From Bacteroidota bacterium (lineage in GTDB: Bacteria; Bacteroidota; Ignavibacteria; Ignavibacteriales; Melioribacteraceae), in contig JAKAHQ010000011.1 of assembly GCA_021814855.1 (NCBI GenBank), positions 1 to 12,916 on the forward strand: 12,916 bases of DNA, read 5' to 3'. Of the stretch, positions 1 through 7,474 are shown piece after piece. Made by a program: the position numbers and the translations under genes. Position 1 is the first letter of the stretch, and each line of letters opens with the position of its first letter. The notes beneath the pieces were generated by a model. The model was given only the letters and a program-made list of their open reading frames with translations, was not told where the DNA came from and ran no database searches.

Positions 1-205
1 AGACAAAAAAGTACATGCACCAACAGTCGAGCTCAACATGTTTGCAGAAAAAATTTATTCAATTCTCGGCAGCGAACCGAGACACATTGATGAAATAGCA
101 ACCGCCTCGGCTATATCGACTTCCGAATGTCTGGTTAATCTACTTACTCTTGAGTTTAAAGGTGCGGTAAAACAACTTCCCGGAAAGATGTTTGCAAAAT
201 GCTAA
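1..205 (+). CDS. dprA: DNA-processing protein DprA (Smf), C-terminal end only
   Basis: This is the 3' end of a gene that begins before the window. Codons are in phase from base 2, leaving 67 residues and a TAA stop at 203-205. The residues match the C-terminal winged-helix domain of DprA/Smf: a PTVELN lead-in, then EKIYSILGSEPRHIDEIA, a second helix around TSECLVNLLTLEFKG, and the typical ending VKQLPGKMF. In the family, DprA binds single-stranded DNA through an upstream Rossmann-like domain, which is not in the window, and loads RecA during transformation. The role of the C-terminal domain is less certain. The last four bases overlap the stop of the convergent rarA gene, so the two genes face each other with no intergenic space. 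I see no terminator for either. Confidence 0.88.
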   Translation, partial: DKKVHAPTVELNMFAEKIYSILGSEPRHIDEIATASAISTSECLVNLLTLEFKGAVKQLPGKMFAKC

Positions 206-1497
206 TATCTCTTTCGATCCCTCCAAAGATTTTTAAGTCTTTCTTTGATTGACTTTTCATTGCCGTTTTCCGAGGGTTGATAATACTGCTTATCTTTCAA
301 TTCGTCCGGCAAATAATTTTCCATGATAAAATTATTTTCGAATGAATGCGGGTAACGATAATCTTTATGATACCCTAATTCTTTCATCAACTTTGTGGGA
401 GCGTTTCTTAGATGCAGCGGTACCTGATATTGAGGAAGATTCCGGACATCTTTTAATGCATTATCTATGGCAAAGTAAGATGCATTGCTCTTAGGCGAAG
501 ATGCCAGATAAACAGCGCACTGGGAAAGAATTATTCTCGCTTCCGGCATTCCGATTTTATCGACTGCGCTGAATGCCGCTTCTGCCAGCAACAAAGCATT
601 TGGTGAAGCATTGCCTATATCTTCCGATGCAAGCACTACCATTCTTCTTGCTATGAAAAGCGGGTCTTCTCCGCCTTCCAGCATTCGAGCCATCCAATAT
701 ACTGCTGCATCGGGATCGGAACCACGGAGACTTTTTATGAAAGCAGAGATAAGATTGTAATGCTCTTCCCCGGCTTTATCGTAAATGAAATTCTTTCGTT
801 GAATAACATTTTCAATTACCGCTTTTGTTATCTCAATTTCGTTACCGCCGGATTCTTGAATTACAGATGCCTCAAGAATATTCAAAAGTATTCTAGCATC
901 GCCGCCGGATACATAAATTAAAAAGTCGGGATCAATTAATTTTATGTTCAGCTTGCCAAGAAACTCATCATTTGTTAAAGCATAGTTCACAATATTCTGC
1001 AAATCTATTTTTGATAATTCTTCCAAAACAAAAATTCGAACCCGCGATCTCAATGCAGGAATAACTTCGAATGAAGGATTTTCGGTTGTGGCGCCAATCA
1101 AAATAATTTCGCCGGATTCAACCGAAGAAAGAAGCGCGTCCTGCTGCGCCTTGTTGAAACGATGAATCTCATCGATAAAAAGTATGGTCCGTTTAAAGTG
1201 CTCTCGATTTGTTTTAGCATGATCTATTATTTGGCGTATTTCCCTTACACCGGAAGAAACCGCATTGATTTGAAAAAATTCCGAGTTGGTTGTTTCGGAT
1301 ATAATTTTAGCTAAGGTAGTTTTACCTGTTCCTGGCGGCCCCCATAAAACAATCGAGCTCAGCGAATCATTTTCAATCATGACTCGCAAAGGTTTGCCGT
1401 TGCCGATTAATTTTTGCTGACCTTGAAATTCTTGAAGCGTTTTCGGTCTGCATCTTTCGGCAAGCGGAACTGCCGGGGGTTTTATTTTGGATTCCAC
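202..1497 (-). CDS. rarA: Replication-associated recombination protein A (RarA/MgsA), AAA+ ATPase
   Basis: This is a cytoplasmic clamp-loader-like AAA+ ATPase of 431 residues, the usual family length. Relatives act at stalled replication forks and at gaps, together with SSB and RecA. An N-terminal PLAERCRPKTLQEFQGQ segment (11-27) leads into Walker A GPPGTGKT (53-60). Walker B follows with LFIDEIHRFNKAQQD (106-120), then sensor 1 GATTENP (135-141) and the arginine-finger region ALRSR (148-152). The C-terminal half has the conserved SAFIKSLRGSDPDAAVYW and GGEDPLFIARR segments of the RarA tetramerisation region. The start is GTG at 1497-1495: an in-frame TAG lies only nine bases upstream and the next Met is residue 40. 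The gene begins 9 bp after the divIC stop, so it is probably co-transcribed. Its TAG stop overlaps the end of dprA by four bases. Confidence 0.95.
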   Translation of the reverse strand: MESKIKPPAVPLAERCRPKTLQEFQGQQKLIGNGKPLRVMIENDSLSSIVLWGPPGTGKTTLAKIISETTNSEFFQINAVSSGVREIRQIIDHAKTNREHFKRTILFIDEIHRFNKAQQDALLSSVESGEIILIGATTENPSFEVIPALRSRVRIFVLEELSKIDLQNIVNYALTNDEFLGKLNIKLIDPDFLIYVSGGDARILLNILEASVIQESGGNEIEITKAVIENVIQRKNFIYDKAGEEHYNLISAFIKSLRGSDPDAAVYWMARMLEGGEDPLFIARRMVVLASEDIGNASPNALLLAEAAFSAVDKIGMPEARIILSQCAVYLASSPKSNASYFAIDNALKDVRNLPQYQVPLHLRNAPTKLMKELGYHKDYRYPHSFENNFIMENYLPDELKDKQYYQPSENGNEKSIKERLKNLWRDRKRY

Positions 1498-1506
1498 CTG
1501 TAACGC

Positions 1507-1797
1507 CTAATTCTCTTGGATCTTAAAAACTTTTTCATTCTTCTTCATCATACTGAATTTTTCGCGGGCAACCTGTTCTATTTTCGCCTTACTGGTTTGA
1601 AGAGAATCAATCTCCGTCTGGAGATTTTTTATTTTCTCCTCGGCTTTTCGAATATCGTCGTCCATCCGGCTAAGTTCGCCTTTCAACTTTAAATATTTTA
1701 GAATTCCGTTTTCGTTGAATACTAGAAAAGAAACAGCGCCAATAACAACAACGAGGAATAAAATTCTTAAAAGCAGTTTATTTTTTACGGCTGCCAT
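1507..1797 (-). CDS. FtsB/DivIC-family septum formation protein
   Basis: This is a small bitopic membrane protein of 96 residues. It has a short basic cytoplasmic tail, one transmembrane helix (about 9-27), the family turn NENGILKYLKLKGEL (28-42), a coiled coil with heptad-like spacing (about 40-75), and the conserved ending IEQVAREKFSMMKKNEKVF (73-91). FtsB/DivIC proteins form a complex with FtsL and FtsQ/DivIB that activates septal peptidoglycan synthesis. From sequence alone FtsB and DivIC cannot be told apart, so no symbol is given. I chose ATG at 1797-1795. A TTG one codon upstream is possible, but the ATG shares its A with the TGA stop of ddl, a classic TGATG arrangement that implies coupled translation. 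rarA follows 9 bp after the TAG stop. Confidence 0.9.
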   Translation of the reverse strand: MAAVKNKLLLRILFLVVVIGAVSFLVFNENGILKYLKLKGELSRMDDDIRKAEEKIKNLQTEIDSLQTSKAKIEQVAREKFSMMKKNEKVFKIQEN

Positions 1798-2798
1798 CAA
1801 AGAGAATTTTTAATAATTCTATCAATCAGTTCTTCAAAGCTTATTCCCGCGGCTTTTGCCATTTTAGGAACGAGCGAAGTGCTCGTCATTCCCGGCAAAG
1901 AATTAACTTCGAGGCAATAGACTTTAAAGTCATCTGTAACTCTAAAATCAACGCGGGCATAGCTTTCGCATCCAACCGAATTAAATGCAAGCTGAGCTTG
2001 ATGTCTAAGATGCTCTGCAATCTTCGGAGGTATTTCTGCAGGAACTATGTAATCAGTTCTGCCGTGAGTGTATTTATTTTCATAATCGTAAAATCCGCTT
2101 TTCGGTTTTATCTCCAGCACGGGAAGAGCTTTGCTGTTAAGGATGGCAACCGTCATTTCTCTGCCGGGGATATATTCCTCAACCAAAACTTTATCCGAAA
2201 ATTCCAAGGCGCTCTTAATTGACTGCGGTACTTCAACATCGCCTCGGCAAATAGTTAGGCCGATGGTTGAACCTTGATCGTTAGGTTTGAAAACACACGG
2301 GTATCCAAAAAATTTTTTTATCTTGGAACGGATTAGATCGAAATCTTCATCTGTTTTATTTACAACAAACCAGCGCGGCGTATTTACATCAAAATGCTGA
2401 AACATGACTTTTGTCATGCATTTATCCATCGAGACGGCGCTCGCCAGAATTTTGGAACCGGTGTATTTAATTCCTCTCAGTTCAAGAAGCGATTGGATTG
2501 TTCCGTCCTCTCCCCATTTACCGTGCAAGCCGATAAAAGCTACATCGACGTAATCGAACAAAGAAGAATTAACCGCTTCAACATAATTCCGGTTCGACCG
2601 CTCCGCGAAATCTTCTTTAGCGAAAAATTTTTCAACATCGGAAGGTTGATTCAAACCGTAAGCGGGATCTATAACTTTGACGTTGTACCCCAAAGATAAT
2701 AGCGCACTTAAAATAGATTTACCGGACGACTTTGAAACCTCGCGTTCCGGCGATGTACCACCGACGAGTAACGCTACCGCAATTTCACTGTTAGACAT
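1797..2798 (-). CDS. ddl: D-alanine--D-alanine ligase
   Basis: This cytoplasmic ATP-grasp ligase makes the D-Ala-D-Ala dipeptide for peptidoglycan precursors. It has 333 residues from the ATG at 2798. Visible landmarks are GGTSPEREVS (13-22), where E18 corresponds to E15 of E. coli DdlB; GEDGTIQSLLELRGIKYTG (96-114); the ATP-binding loop KPNDQGSTIG (171-180); the omega loop YDYENKY (237-243) with K242 and Y243; the metal ligands D284 and E297/N299; and LPGMTSTSLVP (301-311), whose S308 corresponds to DdlB S281. The omega-loop Lys-Tyr pair is that of a true D-Ala-D-Ala ligase, not a VanA-type D-lactate ligase. A TTG three codons upstream could extend the protein slightly, but the ATG fits the family start better. 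The TGA stop overlaps the divIC start by one base. Fifty-one bases separate it from the upstream gene, enough for a promoter of its own. Confidence 0.95.
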   Translation of the reverse strand: MSNSEIAVALLVGGTSPEREVSKSSGKSILSALLSLGYNVKVIDPAYGLNQPSDVEKFFAKEDFAERSNRNYVEAVNSSLFDYVDVAFIGLHGKWGEDGTIQSLLELRGIKYTGSKILASAVSMDKCMTKVMFQHFDVNTPRWFVVNKTDEDFDLIRSKIKKFFGYPCVFKPNDQGSTIGLTICRGDVEVPQSIKSALEFSDKVLVEEYIPGREMTVAILNSKALPVLEIKPKSGFYDYENKYTHGRTDYIVPAEIPPKIAEHLRHQAQLAFNSVGCESYARVDFRVTDDFKVYCLEVNSLPGMTSTSLVPKMAKAAGISFEELIDRIIKNSL

Positions 2799-2833
2799 AT
2801 TTACCAAACTTAGTTTTGATGAATAATGGGTGT

Positions 2834-2839
2834 ATTATA
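2834..2839 (-). promoter_or_regulatory. Possible -10 element upstream of ddl
   Basis: Read on the minus strand this is a perfect TATAAT, 35 bases before the ddl ATG and just past the end of the upstream gene. No good TTGACA-like -35 box sits 16-18 bases upstream, although a TG pair lies nearby, close to an extended -10 form. It may give the ddl-divIC-rarA group its own transcript. It could also be chance in AT-rich sequence. Confidence 0.3.
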
Positions 2840-2849
2840 ATCAACGAAT

Positions 2850-3866
2850 TCATTTGATGCCGCACTGTCTTTCAATCTTCTCAATAGTTTCCATATCGAT
2901 TAGGCCGTCTTCTCCGGTAACGCGCGGAGAAGTATTTTTAAGAATTGTTCTCTGCACATCGCGAATCATAAAAAGAAGTTTGTTTGTTCTCTTCCGAAAT
3001 ATTTTTTTTGCTTCGCCGTGAAGATCAATAATTAATTTTGTAGAAACATTTCTTTTGCTAAAGAAATCCTCTATGGCTATCGAACCGTTATAACCAAGAA
3101 TTTCAATTCGGTTGAATGCTTTCTTAGTATTGTAAGAAACATTAAAATGACCGTATCCGCCGTTTTCAAATTTCACAATTCCGGAAGCAAAATCTTCAAC
3201 CTCGCTTTTATAAACTACGTTATCCATGAATGCTTTGGTTTCAACAATTTCACCGCCGAAATATCTCAGCATGTCGATCATTTGCGAACCGAGAGAACGC
3301 AATACGCCGCCGCCGCTCAATTCTTTTTTAAACCTGAAATTATGATCGGGCGCGTAATCGATATTATATGAGACGGAAATCGAAACAATCTTGCCGAGCA
3401 TATGCTTATCCATCAGCTCCTTAGCTTTCTGAACATGCGGATGAAAACGGTGCGAATGATCGAGAAGAAGGAGAACATTATTTTCTCTGCACATATTTAC
3501 CATTTCTCTTGCCTGTTCCGAATTTAGCGCTATCGGAACTTCGCAAAGTATGTGCTTGGAAGCTTTGGCGGCTTTGATAATCTTTTCGTAGTTGTTTGAA
3601 GTTGCGCCGGAAACATAAACTATATTGATGTCGCTGTTGAGAAACAAATCATAATTATCGTAAGAATTGGGCGCGCCGAATCTACCGGCAATATTTTTTG
3701 CTCGATTAATATCGTGGCTGTAAACGGCTACAAGTTTGCTTCGCTGCGCGTATTGAAGCGCCGGCAAAAATGAGTGCTCGGCAAACTGTCCGCAACCGGC
3801 TATGCCCCATTTCAATTTTTTTGGAATAGCAGAAGTTAATTTTAATCTTCTTGTTGGATTAATCAT
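2850..3866 (-). CDS. Gfo/Idh/MocA-family oxidoreductase-like protein lacking the usual catalytic residues
   Basis: The protein has 338 residues, the normal family length. An N-terminal Rossmann fold carries the nucleotide-binding turn GIAGCGQFAEHSFLPAL (21-37). A C-terminal alpha/beta domain includes GGGVLRSLGSQMIDMLRYFGG (185-205) and the usual closing segment TGEDGLIDMETIEKI. Family members use NAD(P) to oxidise or reduce sugars and related compounds. The three canonical residues are changed here. The EKP motif is EVP (109-111), so the catalytic Lys is Val110. In the usual D-xxx-H pair after the GGG turn, Asp is Ser191 and His is Gln195. The frame is intact and the fold motifs are kept, so this is not a decaying pseudogene. 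It may bind a nucleotide without ordinary hydride chemistry, or use a different mechanism. The ATG at 3866 lies 10 bp after the metF stop, so the two are probably co-transcribed. Substrate unknown. Confidence 0.85.
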   Translation of the reverse strand: MINPTRRLKLTSAIPKKLKWGIAGCGQFAEHSFLPALQYAQRSKLVAVYSHDINRAKNIAGRFGAPNSYDNYDLFLNSDINIVYVSGATSNNYEKIIKAAKASKHILCEVPIALNSEQAREMVNMCRENNVLLLLDHSHRFHPHVQKAKELMDKHMLGKIVSISVSYNIDYAPDHNFRFKKELSGGGVLRSLGSQMIDMLRYFGGEIVETKAFMDNVVYKSEVEDFASGIVKFENGGYGHFNVSYNTKKAFNRIEILGYNGSIAIEDFFSKRNVSTKLIIDLHGEAKKIFRKRTNKLLFMIRDVQRTILKNTSPRVTGEDGLIDMETIEKIERQCGIK

Positions 3867-3876
3867 TGTGTTCCCG

Positions 3877-4827
3877 CTACAAATTTAATTTTTCCATAAG
3901 CTTTTTTATCGGATGAGAATTGGTCATGGTATAAAAATGCAGAGCAGGCACATTATTATTCAGCAATTCTTCAACCTGTTTCCTTGTCCACTCCACGCCA
4001 ATATCGATAACGTGTTCCGGTCGTGCGTTTTCAACTTCGTCGGCTAATTCCTGCGGTAAATCAATATAAAAATTCTTCGGCAAATTTTTAATGTGGCTCT
4101 TCGATGTAATAATTTTTAACCCGGGAATAATAGGAACGGTAATTCCTTCTTTACGGCAGAGGTCAACATAATCGAAAAAAGCTTTGTTGTTGTAGAACAT
4201 TTGGGTTACAATGTAAGAAGCGCCGGCTTCTACCTTGGCCTTGGCATAACGAACATCTGTAACAAGATTAGGCGCTTCGAAGTGTTTTTCGGGATAACCC
4301 CCGGCGCCTATGCAGAAATTCATATGCTGGGCATCGAGCAATCCTTCCTCAAGATATCGCCCATTGTTAATGGCATTAATTTGTGAAATTAAATCGACGG
4401 CATATTCGTTGATGCTTCTTCCAAACTTAATCGGCTTTTTAAAACCGCTGTCGTCTCCGCGCACCGCAAGTACGTTTTCTATTCCCAAATAATGAAGCTC
4501 AATCAAAAAGTCTTCCGTTTCCTCGCGCGTAAAGCCGCTGCAAAGGACGTGCGGAACAGCATCGATATTATATTTATTTTGAATCAACGCGCATATTCCA
4601 AGCGTGCCGGGCCGTTTGCGTTTTACTTTCATTTGCATGCCGGTCGGAGTCTCTTCGTAAACTACTTCGGCGGGATGACTCGTGATATCTATAAACGGAG
4701 GATGGTATTTCGTTATATCCTCGAGAACATTCAAAAGCTGTTTGATATTTCCCCCTCGCTTAGGAGGTATTATTTCAAAACTTACCAAGGTGCTTTTTGC
4801 ATTTTCCAGATGTTCAATTACTTTCAT
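3877..4827 (-). CDS. metF: Methylenetetrahydrofolate reductase
   Basis: This cytoplasmic FAD enzyme reduces 5,10-methylene-tetrahydrofolate to 5-methyl-tetrahydrofolate, the methyl donor for methionine synthesis. Its 316 residues match the single-domain bacterial MetF barrel. The N-terminal FEIIPPKRGG (17-26) carries E18, the equivalent of the catalytic Glu of E. coli MetF (E28). LAVRGDD (120-126) carries the Asp that contacts the flavin. EAGASYIVTQMFYNN (200-214) is the conserved substrate-side strand, and LHFYTMTNS (296-304) is the family's C-terminal signature. The ATG at 4827 is the natural start, with the active-site Glu at a typical distance from it. It follows the acylase gene after 65 bp of AT-rich sequence and may have its own promoter, though I could not recognise one. 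I see no SAM or other riboswitch in that gap. The Gfo/Idh/MocA gene follows after 10 bp. Confidence 0.95.
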   Translation of the reverse strand: MKVIEHLENAKSTLVSFEIIPPKRGGNIKQLLNVLEDITKYHPPFIDITSHPAEVVYEETPTGMQMKVKRKRPGTLGICALIQNKYNIDAVPHVLCSGFTREETEDFLIELHYLGIENVLAVRGDDSGFKKPIKFGRSINEYAVDLISQINAINNGRYLEEGLLDAQHMNFCIGAGGYPEKHFEAPNLVTDVRYAKAKVEAGASYIVTQMFYNNKAFFDYVDLCRKEGITVPIIPGLKIITSKSHIKNLPKNFYIDLPQELADEVENARPEHVIDIGVEWTRKQVEELLNNNVPALHFYTMTNSHPIKKLMEKLNL

Positions 4828-4892
4828 AATTACCCGTTTTGTTCGGTGCGAATTTAATACTTTCTAAATAAACTTATTAATGAAACTAATTT

Positions 4893-7358
4893 TTATTGCG
4901 GCATCAAGCGTAAATCGTCTTTGGCCGTTTTAATAAACTCGTCTTGCCGCAAAGGCACACGGATGTATTTTCCTCTCAGCCATTTATCGGTCATATCCTT
5001 ATAGTGCCCGCTTATAAAATTGCCGGATTCACCGGTAGGCAAAATAAAATTAAGATGATCGGGATCGCCGAAATCGTAAATATAACGCATAGAAGGGCCG
5101 AGTGTGTTCTCGTATTTCTTGGAACGCTGCGGTTCCGAATTTTCTCCGGAATTCTCATACAATTCGGGGAAAGAATATTCCGTATTGAAAATTGTTGTTC
5201 CGTCTCCACCAATACCGAATGGGCCTATATTAATTATTTTATCGAGCAAGGATGATTTTCCATGAAACATATGTTTGAAGGTTACCTTATGAATATCTCC
5301 CCACTGCCAGTTTGAAATATCTTTGCCGTAATTTTTTTCGAGGTCGGATAGCGCATCAACCAGACTCTTACGAATAATATCGTCGCGTGTTTCAACCTGC
5401 GGGGTTCTTATATCATCAAAGAAAGAAGAGTTATTCTCCTGAAGCATCTTAGGAATGATACGGTACGGTATGTTGGCAAGAAAAACATATTCCTTAAGAA
5501 GATCGCTGCCCATCTCGTCTTCAAAAATATTTTTTATAAGGTACTGCAGAAAGCGGGTATAAATAGTCGGCACCTGGCTGCCGGCATCCATATTAAAATT
5601 CCACCCCTTTAACAAATCAATAGCGGTTTGTAAATTTTCATCCGTGATCTTAACATTCTTAAACGCATCCAAAATATACGGAGTTAAATTTTGCGCATAG
5701 GGAGAAACAAAATCAAGCTGGTACTTTTCATAATCGGCTACGCTGTGAATTGATTTTGATTTTAATAACTGGGTTATCCTCTCGATGCGCGACGACGGCT
5801 CCCAAATGTTCGAAATGTGATATTTAAAATTCTCTACTGTCTTATTGTTCGCGCTTGCTATAAAGTTTTGCGGGGGATTAAAAAGCTTCGGCATCTCTTC
5901 GTACGGTACAAAACCGATCCAATCGCTCTTGCTTGTGGTACCGTCGTAAATTAAAGTAGGACTGTTGGAAGCTCGAATAGGCAGCCGCGCCGCGCAAATG
6001 TAGCCGATATTTCCCTTGTCGTCCGCATACACAAAATTTTGACCCGGAACGGTGAAGTAACGAACGGCATCTTTAAAGTCGTCCCAGTTCTTGGATTTAT
6101 TGATGGACATTGCCGCGAACATTTCGTCGCTGAATTCAAGTCCGGTCCACCGCATGCTCATCTGCGCTGTTTTAACTCCGGTGTTGGGATACATTTTTCC
6201 AAACGGATGAATATCTGTAATCATGGGTCCGCGGTGTGTTCTTTTAATTTCATACACAACTTCCGGCGAGTCTTTAACTCGTATTGTATCTTTAACTATT
6301 GAGAGTTTCTTCCATGCGCCGTCGAGTAAATAATTTTGACCGGTCGAATCAACTTTCTCAACATAAAAATCTGCGTCATCGGCCATAACGTTTGTCATTG
6401 CCCATGCAATGTTTTGGTTTTTGCCGATTACAATTGCCGGCAAACCGGGTATCGTAAATCCTTCAGCATTCCAATCCTTACTTCTGATTATGGCAAAGTA
6501 CCAGCGGGCCGGCGCTGTAAAAGCAAGATGAGGATCGTTGGCTATAATTGGCTTGCCGGAAGCCGACATTTTTCCATCCACAACCCAGTTATTCGAGCCA
6601 ATGTGAGTTCCTACAAATCCCGTAAAATTTCTAAACTGACGATCAACCTTAATTAATCCGTCGGGAATAGAAGCAAAACTTTTAATATCGGGCGGAATGA
6701 TTGTGGGAGAATTCTCAGGGAAATCGGGCAGAAGTTCTTTCGCTTTTTCTGCGCCGAATTTTTGAACAAGCTGAGAAAATGTTATATCCGTCCACCAGCT
6801 TAAATTTAATTCCCATCCCATTAGCTTTGCAATTACCAAACTATGTTCCGGCTTCCAGGGATACGGGTCGTAACCCAATACATCAAATTCAACGGAGTAT
6901 TTTCCTTTGGCGTCTTTGATAAAAGCATTTACGCCGTTTGAGTACGCCGTAAGTATTTTTTTTGTTAACGGATTAAGTTTGTTATAATTCTCTTCGACAT
7001 TTTTATACATTCCGATTGTGCGGAACATTTTATCGATAGCTACTGTGGATGTTCCGAAGATTTCGCTAAGTCTTCCTTCGCCGGCGCGGCGTGCAATATC
7101 CATCTGGAATAATCTTTCCTGTGCGTGAACATAACCGAGAGCGAACGCTGCGTCTTCATCGTCTGCGGCTTGAATCAACGGGATTGCGTTGCCATCCCGG
7201 TAGATATTTACTGTTTCGGTTAACCCGGAAAATTTCTTTTCGCCGCTGTAATCCGGCAATGTACGATGAAGAATTAAATACGAGAGCGTAAAAAGGGCTA
7301 TTATTATTATAACAAGAGCAGAAAGTATTCCTACTACTATTTTCTTCCAGGTCTTCAT
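4893..7358 (-). CDS. Penicillin acylase (penicillin amidase) family Ntn-hydrolase, membrane-anchored
   Basis: This protein of 821 residues belongs to the penicillin/cephalosporin/acyl-homoserine-lactone acylase family, whose members hydrolyse amide bonds after self-cleaving into alpha and beta chains. The N-terminus has a basic KTWKK and a hydrophobic helix (about 8-30), a signal-anchor or uncleaved signal peptide, so the enzyme likely faces the periplasm. The alpha-chain signature is GYVHAQERLFQMDIARR (75-91). The beta chain should begin at S255 within IGSNNWVVDG, the catalytic N-terminal nucleophile. NDPHLAF (274-280) follows, then ASANN (501-505) with the oxyanion Asn, GPSMRYIYDF (754-763) and LPTGESGN (773-780). 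All catalytic positions look intact. The start is ATG at 7358, with a GGAAA element about ten bases upstream. The substrate cannot be told from sequence: acyl-homoserine lactones, acylated amino acids or other amides are all possible. It is the first gene of the minus-strand series. Confidence 0.92.
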   Translation of the reverse strand: MKTWKKIVVGILSALVIIIIALFTLSYLILHRTLPDYSGEKKFSGLTETVNIYRDGNAIPLIQAADDEDAAFALGYVHAQERLFQMDIARRAGEGRLSEIFGTSTVAIDKMFRTIGMYKNVEENYNKLNPLTKKILTAYSNGVNAFIKDAKGKYSVEFDVLGYDPYPWKPEHSLVIAKLMGWELNLSWWTDITFSQLVQKFGAEKAKELLPDFPENSPTIIPPDIKSFASIPDGLIKVDRQFRNFTGFVGTHIGSNNWVVDGKMSASGKPIIANDPHLAFTAPARWYFAIIRSKDWNAEGFTIPGLPAIVIGKNQNIAWAMTNVMADDADFYVEKVDSTGQNYLLDGAWKKLSIVKDTIRVKDSPEVVYEIKRTHRGPMITDIHPFGKMYPNTGVKTAQMSMRWTGLEFSDEMFAAMSINKSKNWDDFKDAVRYFTVPGQNFVYADDKGNIGYICAARLPIRASNSPTLIYDGTTSKSDWIGFVPYEEMPKLFNPPQNFIASANNKTVENFKYHISNIWEPSSRIERITQLLKSKSIHSVADYEKYQLDFVSPYAQNLTPYILDAFKNVKITDENLQTAIDLLKGWNFNMDAGSQVPTIYTRFLQYLIKNIFEDEMGSDLLKEYVFLANIPYRIIPKMLQENNSSFFDDIRTPQVETRDDIIRKSLVDALSDLEKNYGKDISNWQWGDIHKVTFKHMFHGKSSLLDKIINIGPFGIGGDGTTIFNTEYSFPELYENSGENSEPQRSKKYENTLGPSMRYIYDFGDPDHLNFILPTGESGNFISGHYKDMTDKWLRGKYIRVPLRQDEFIKTAKDDLRLMPQ

Positions 7359-7474
7359 TAAATTATTTCCGGGGATGTTCTTCCTAAAGTTATGAAATAA
7401 AAGATTTGCCGAATAATAAAATATTTAATAAATAAGTTCACGGATTTCCAAAAAATAGATAATCAAAAAAAATT
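7359..7474. promoter_or_regulatory. Divergent promoter region between the acylase gene and rmuC
   Basis: These 116 bp separate two divergently transcribed genes and are strongly AT-rich, so they must hold at least two promoters unless transcription enters from outside. On the plus strand a TTGCCG (7406-7411) is followed 17 bases later by a weak TAAATA. On the minus strand a TAACTTTA resembles the Bacteroidota -7 form TAnnTTTG, without a clear -33 partner. Neither is convincing alone. I see no operator-like inverted repeat. Confidence 0.4.

Noticed and set aside
1797..2798. Ddl considered as a vancomycin-resistance type D-Ala-D-Lac ligase
   Set aside because: The omega loop carries the Lys-Tyr pair of true D-Ala-D-Ala ligases and there are no VanH or VanX genes nearby.
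4492..4857. A 121-codon plus-strand open frame over metF
   Set aside because: It lies fully antisense to metF, which has all its family motifs. The translation has no domain character or ribosome site.
4828..4892. Possible riboswitch or regulatory leader before metF
   Set aside because: The gap is only 65 bp of AT-rich sequence with no stable hairpins or SAM-box-like conserved bases.
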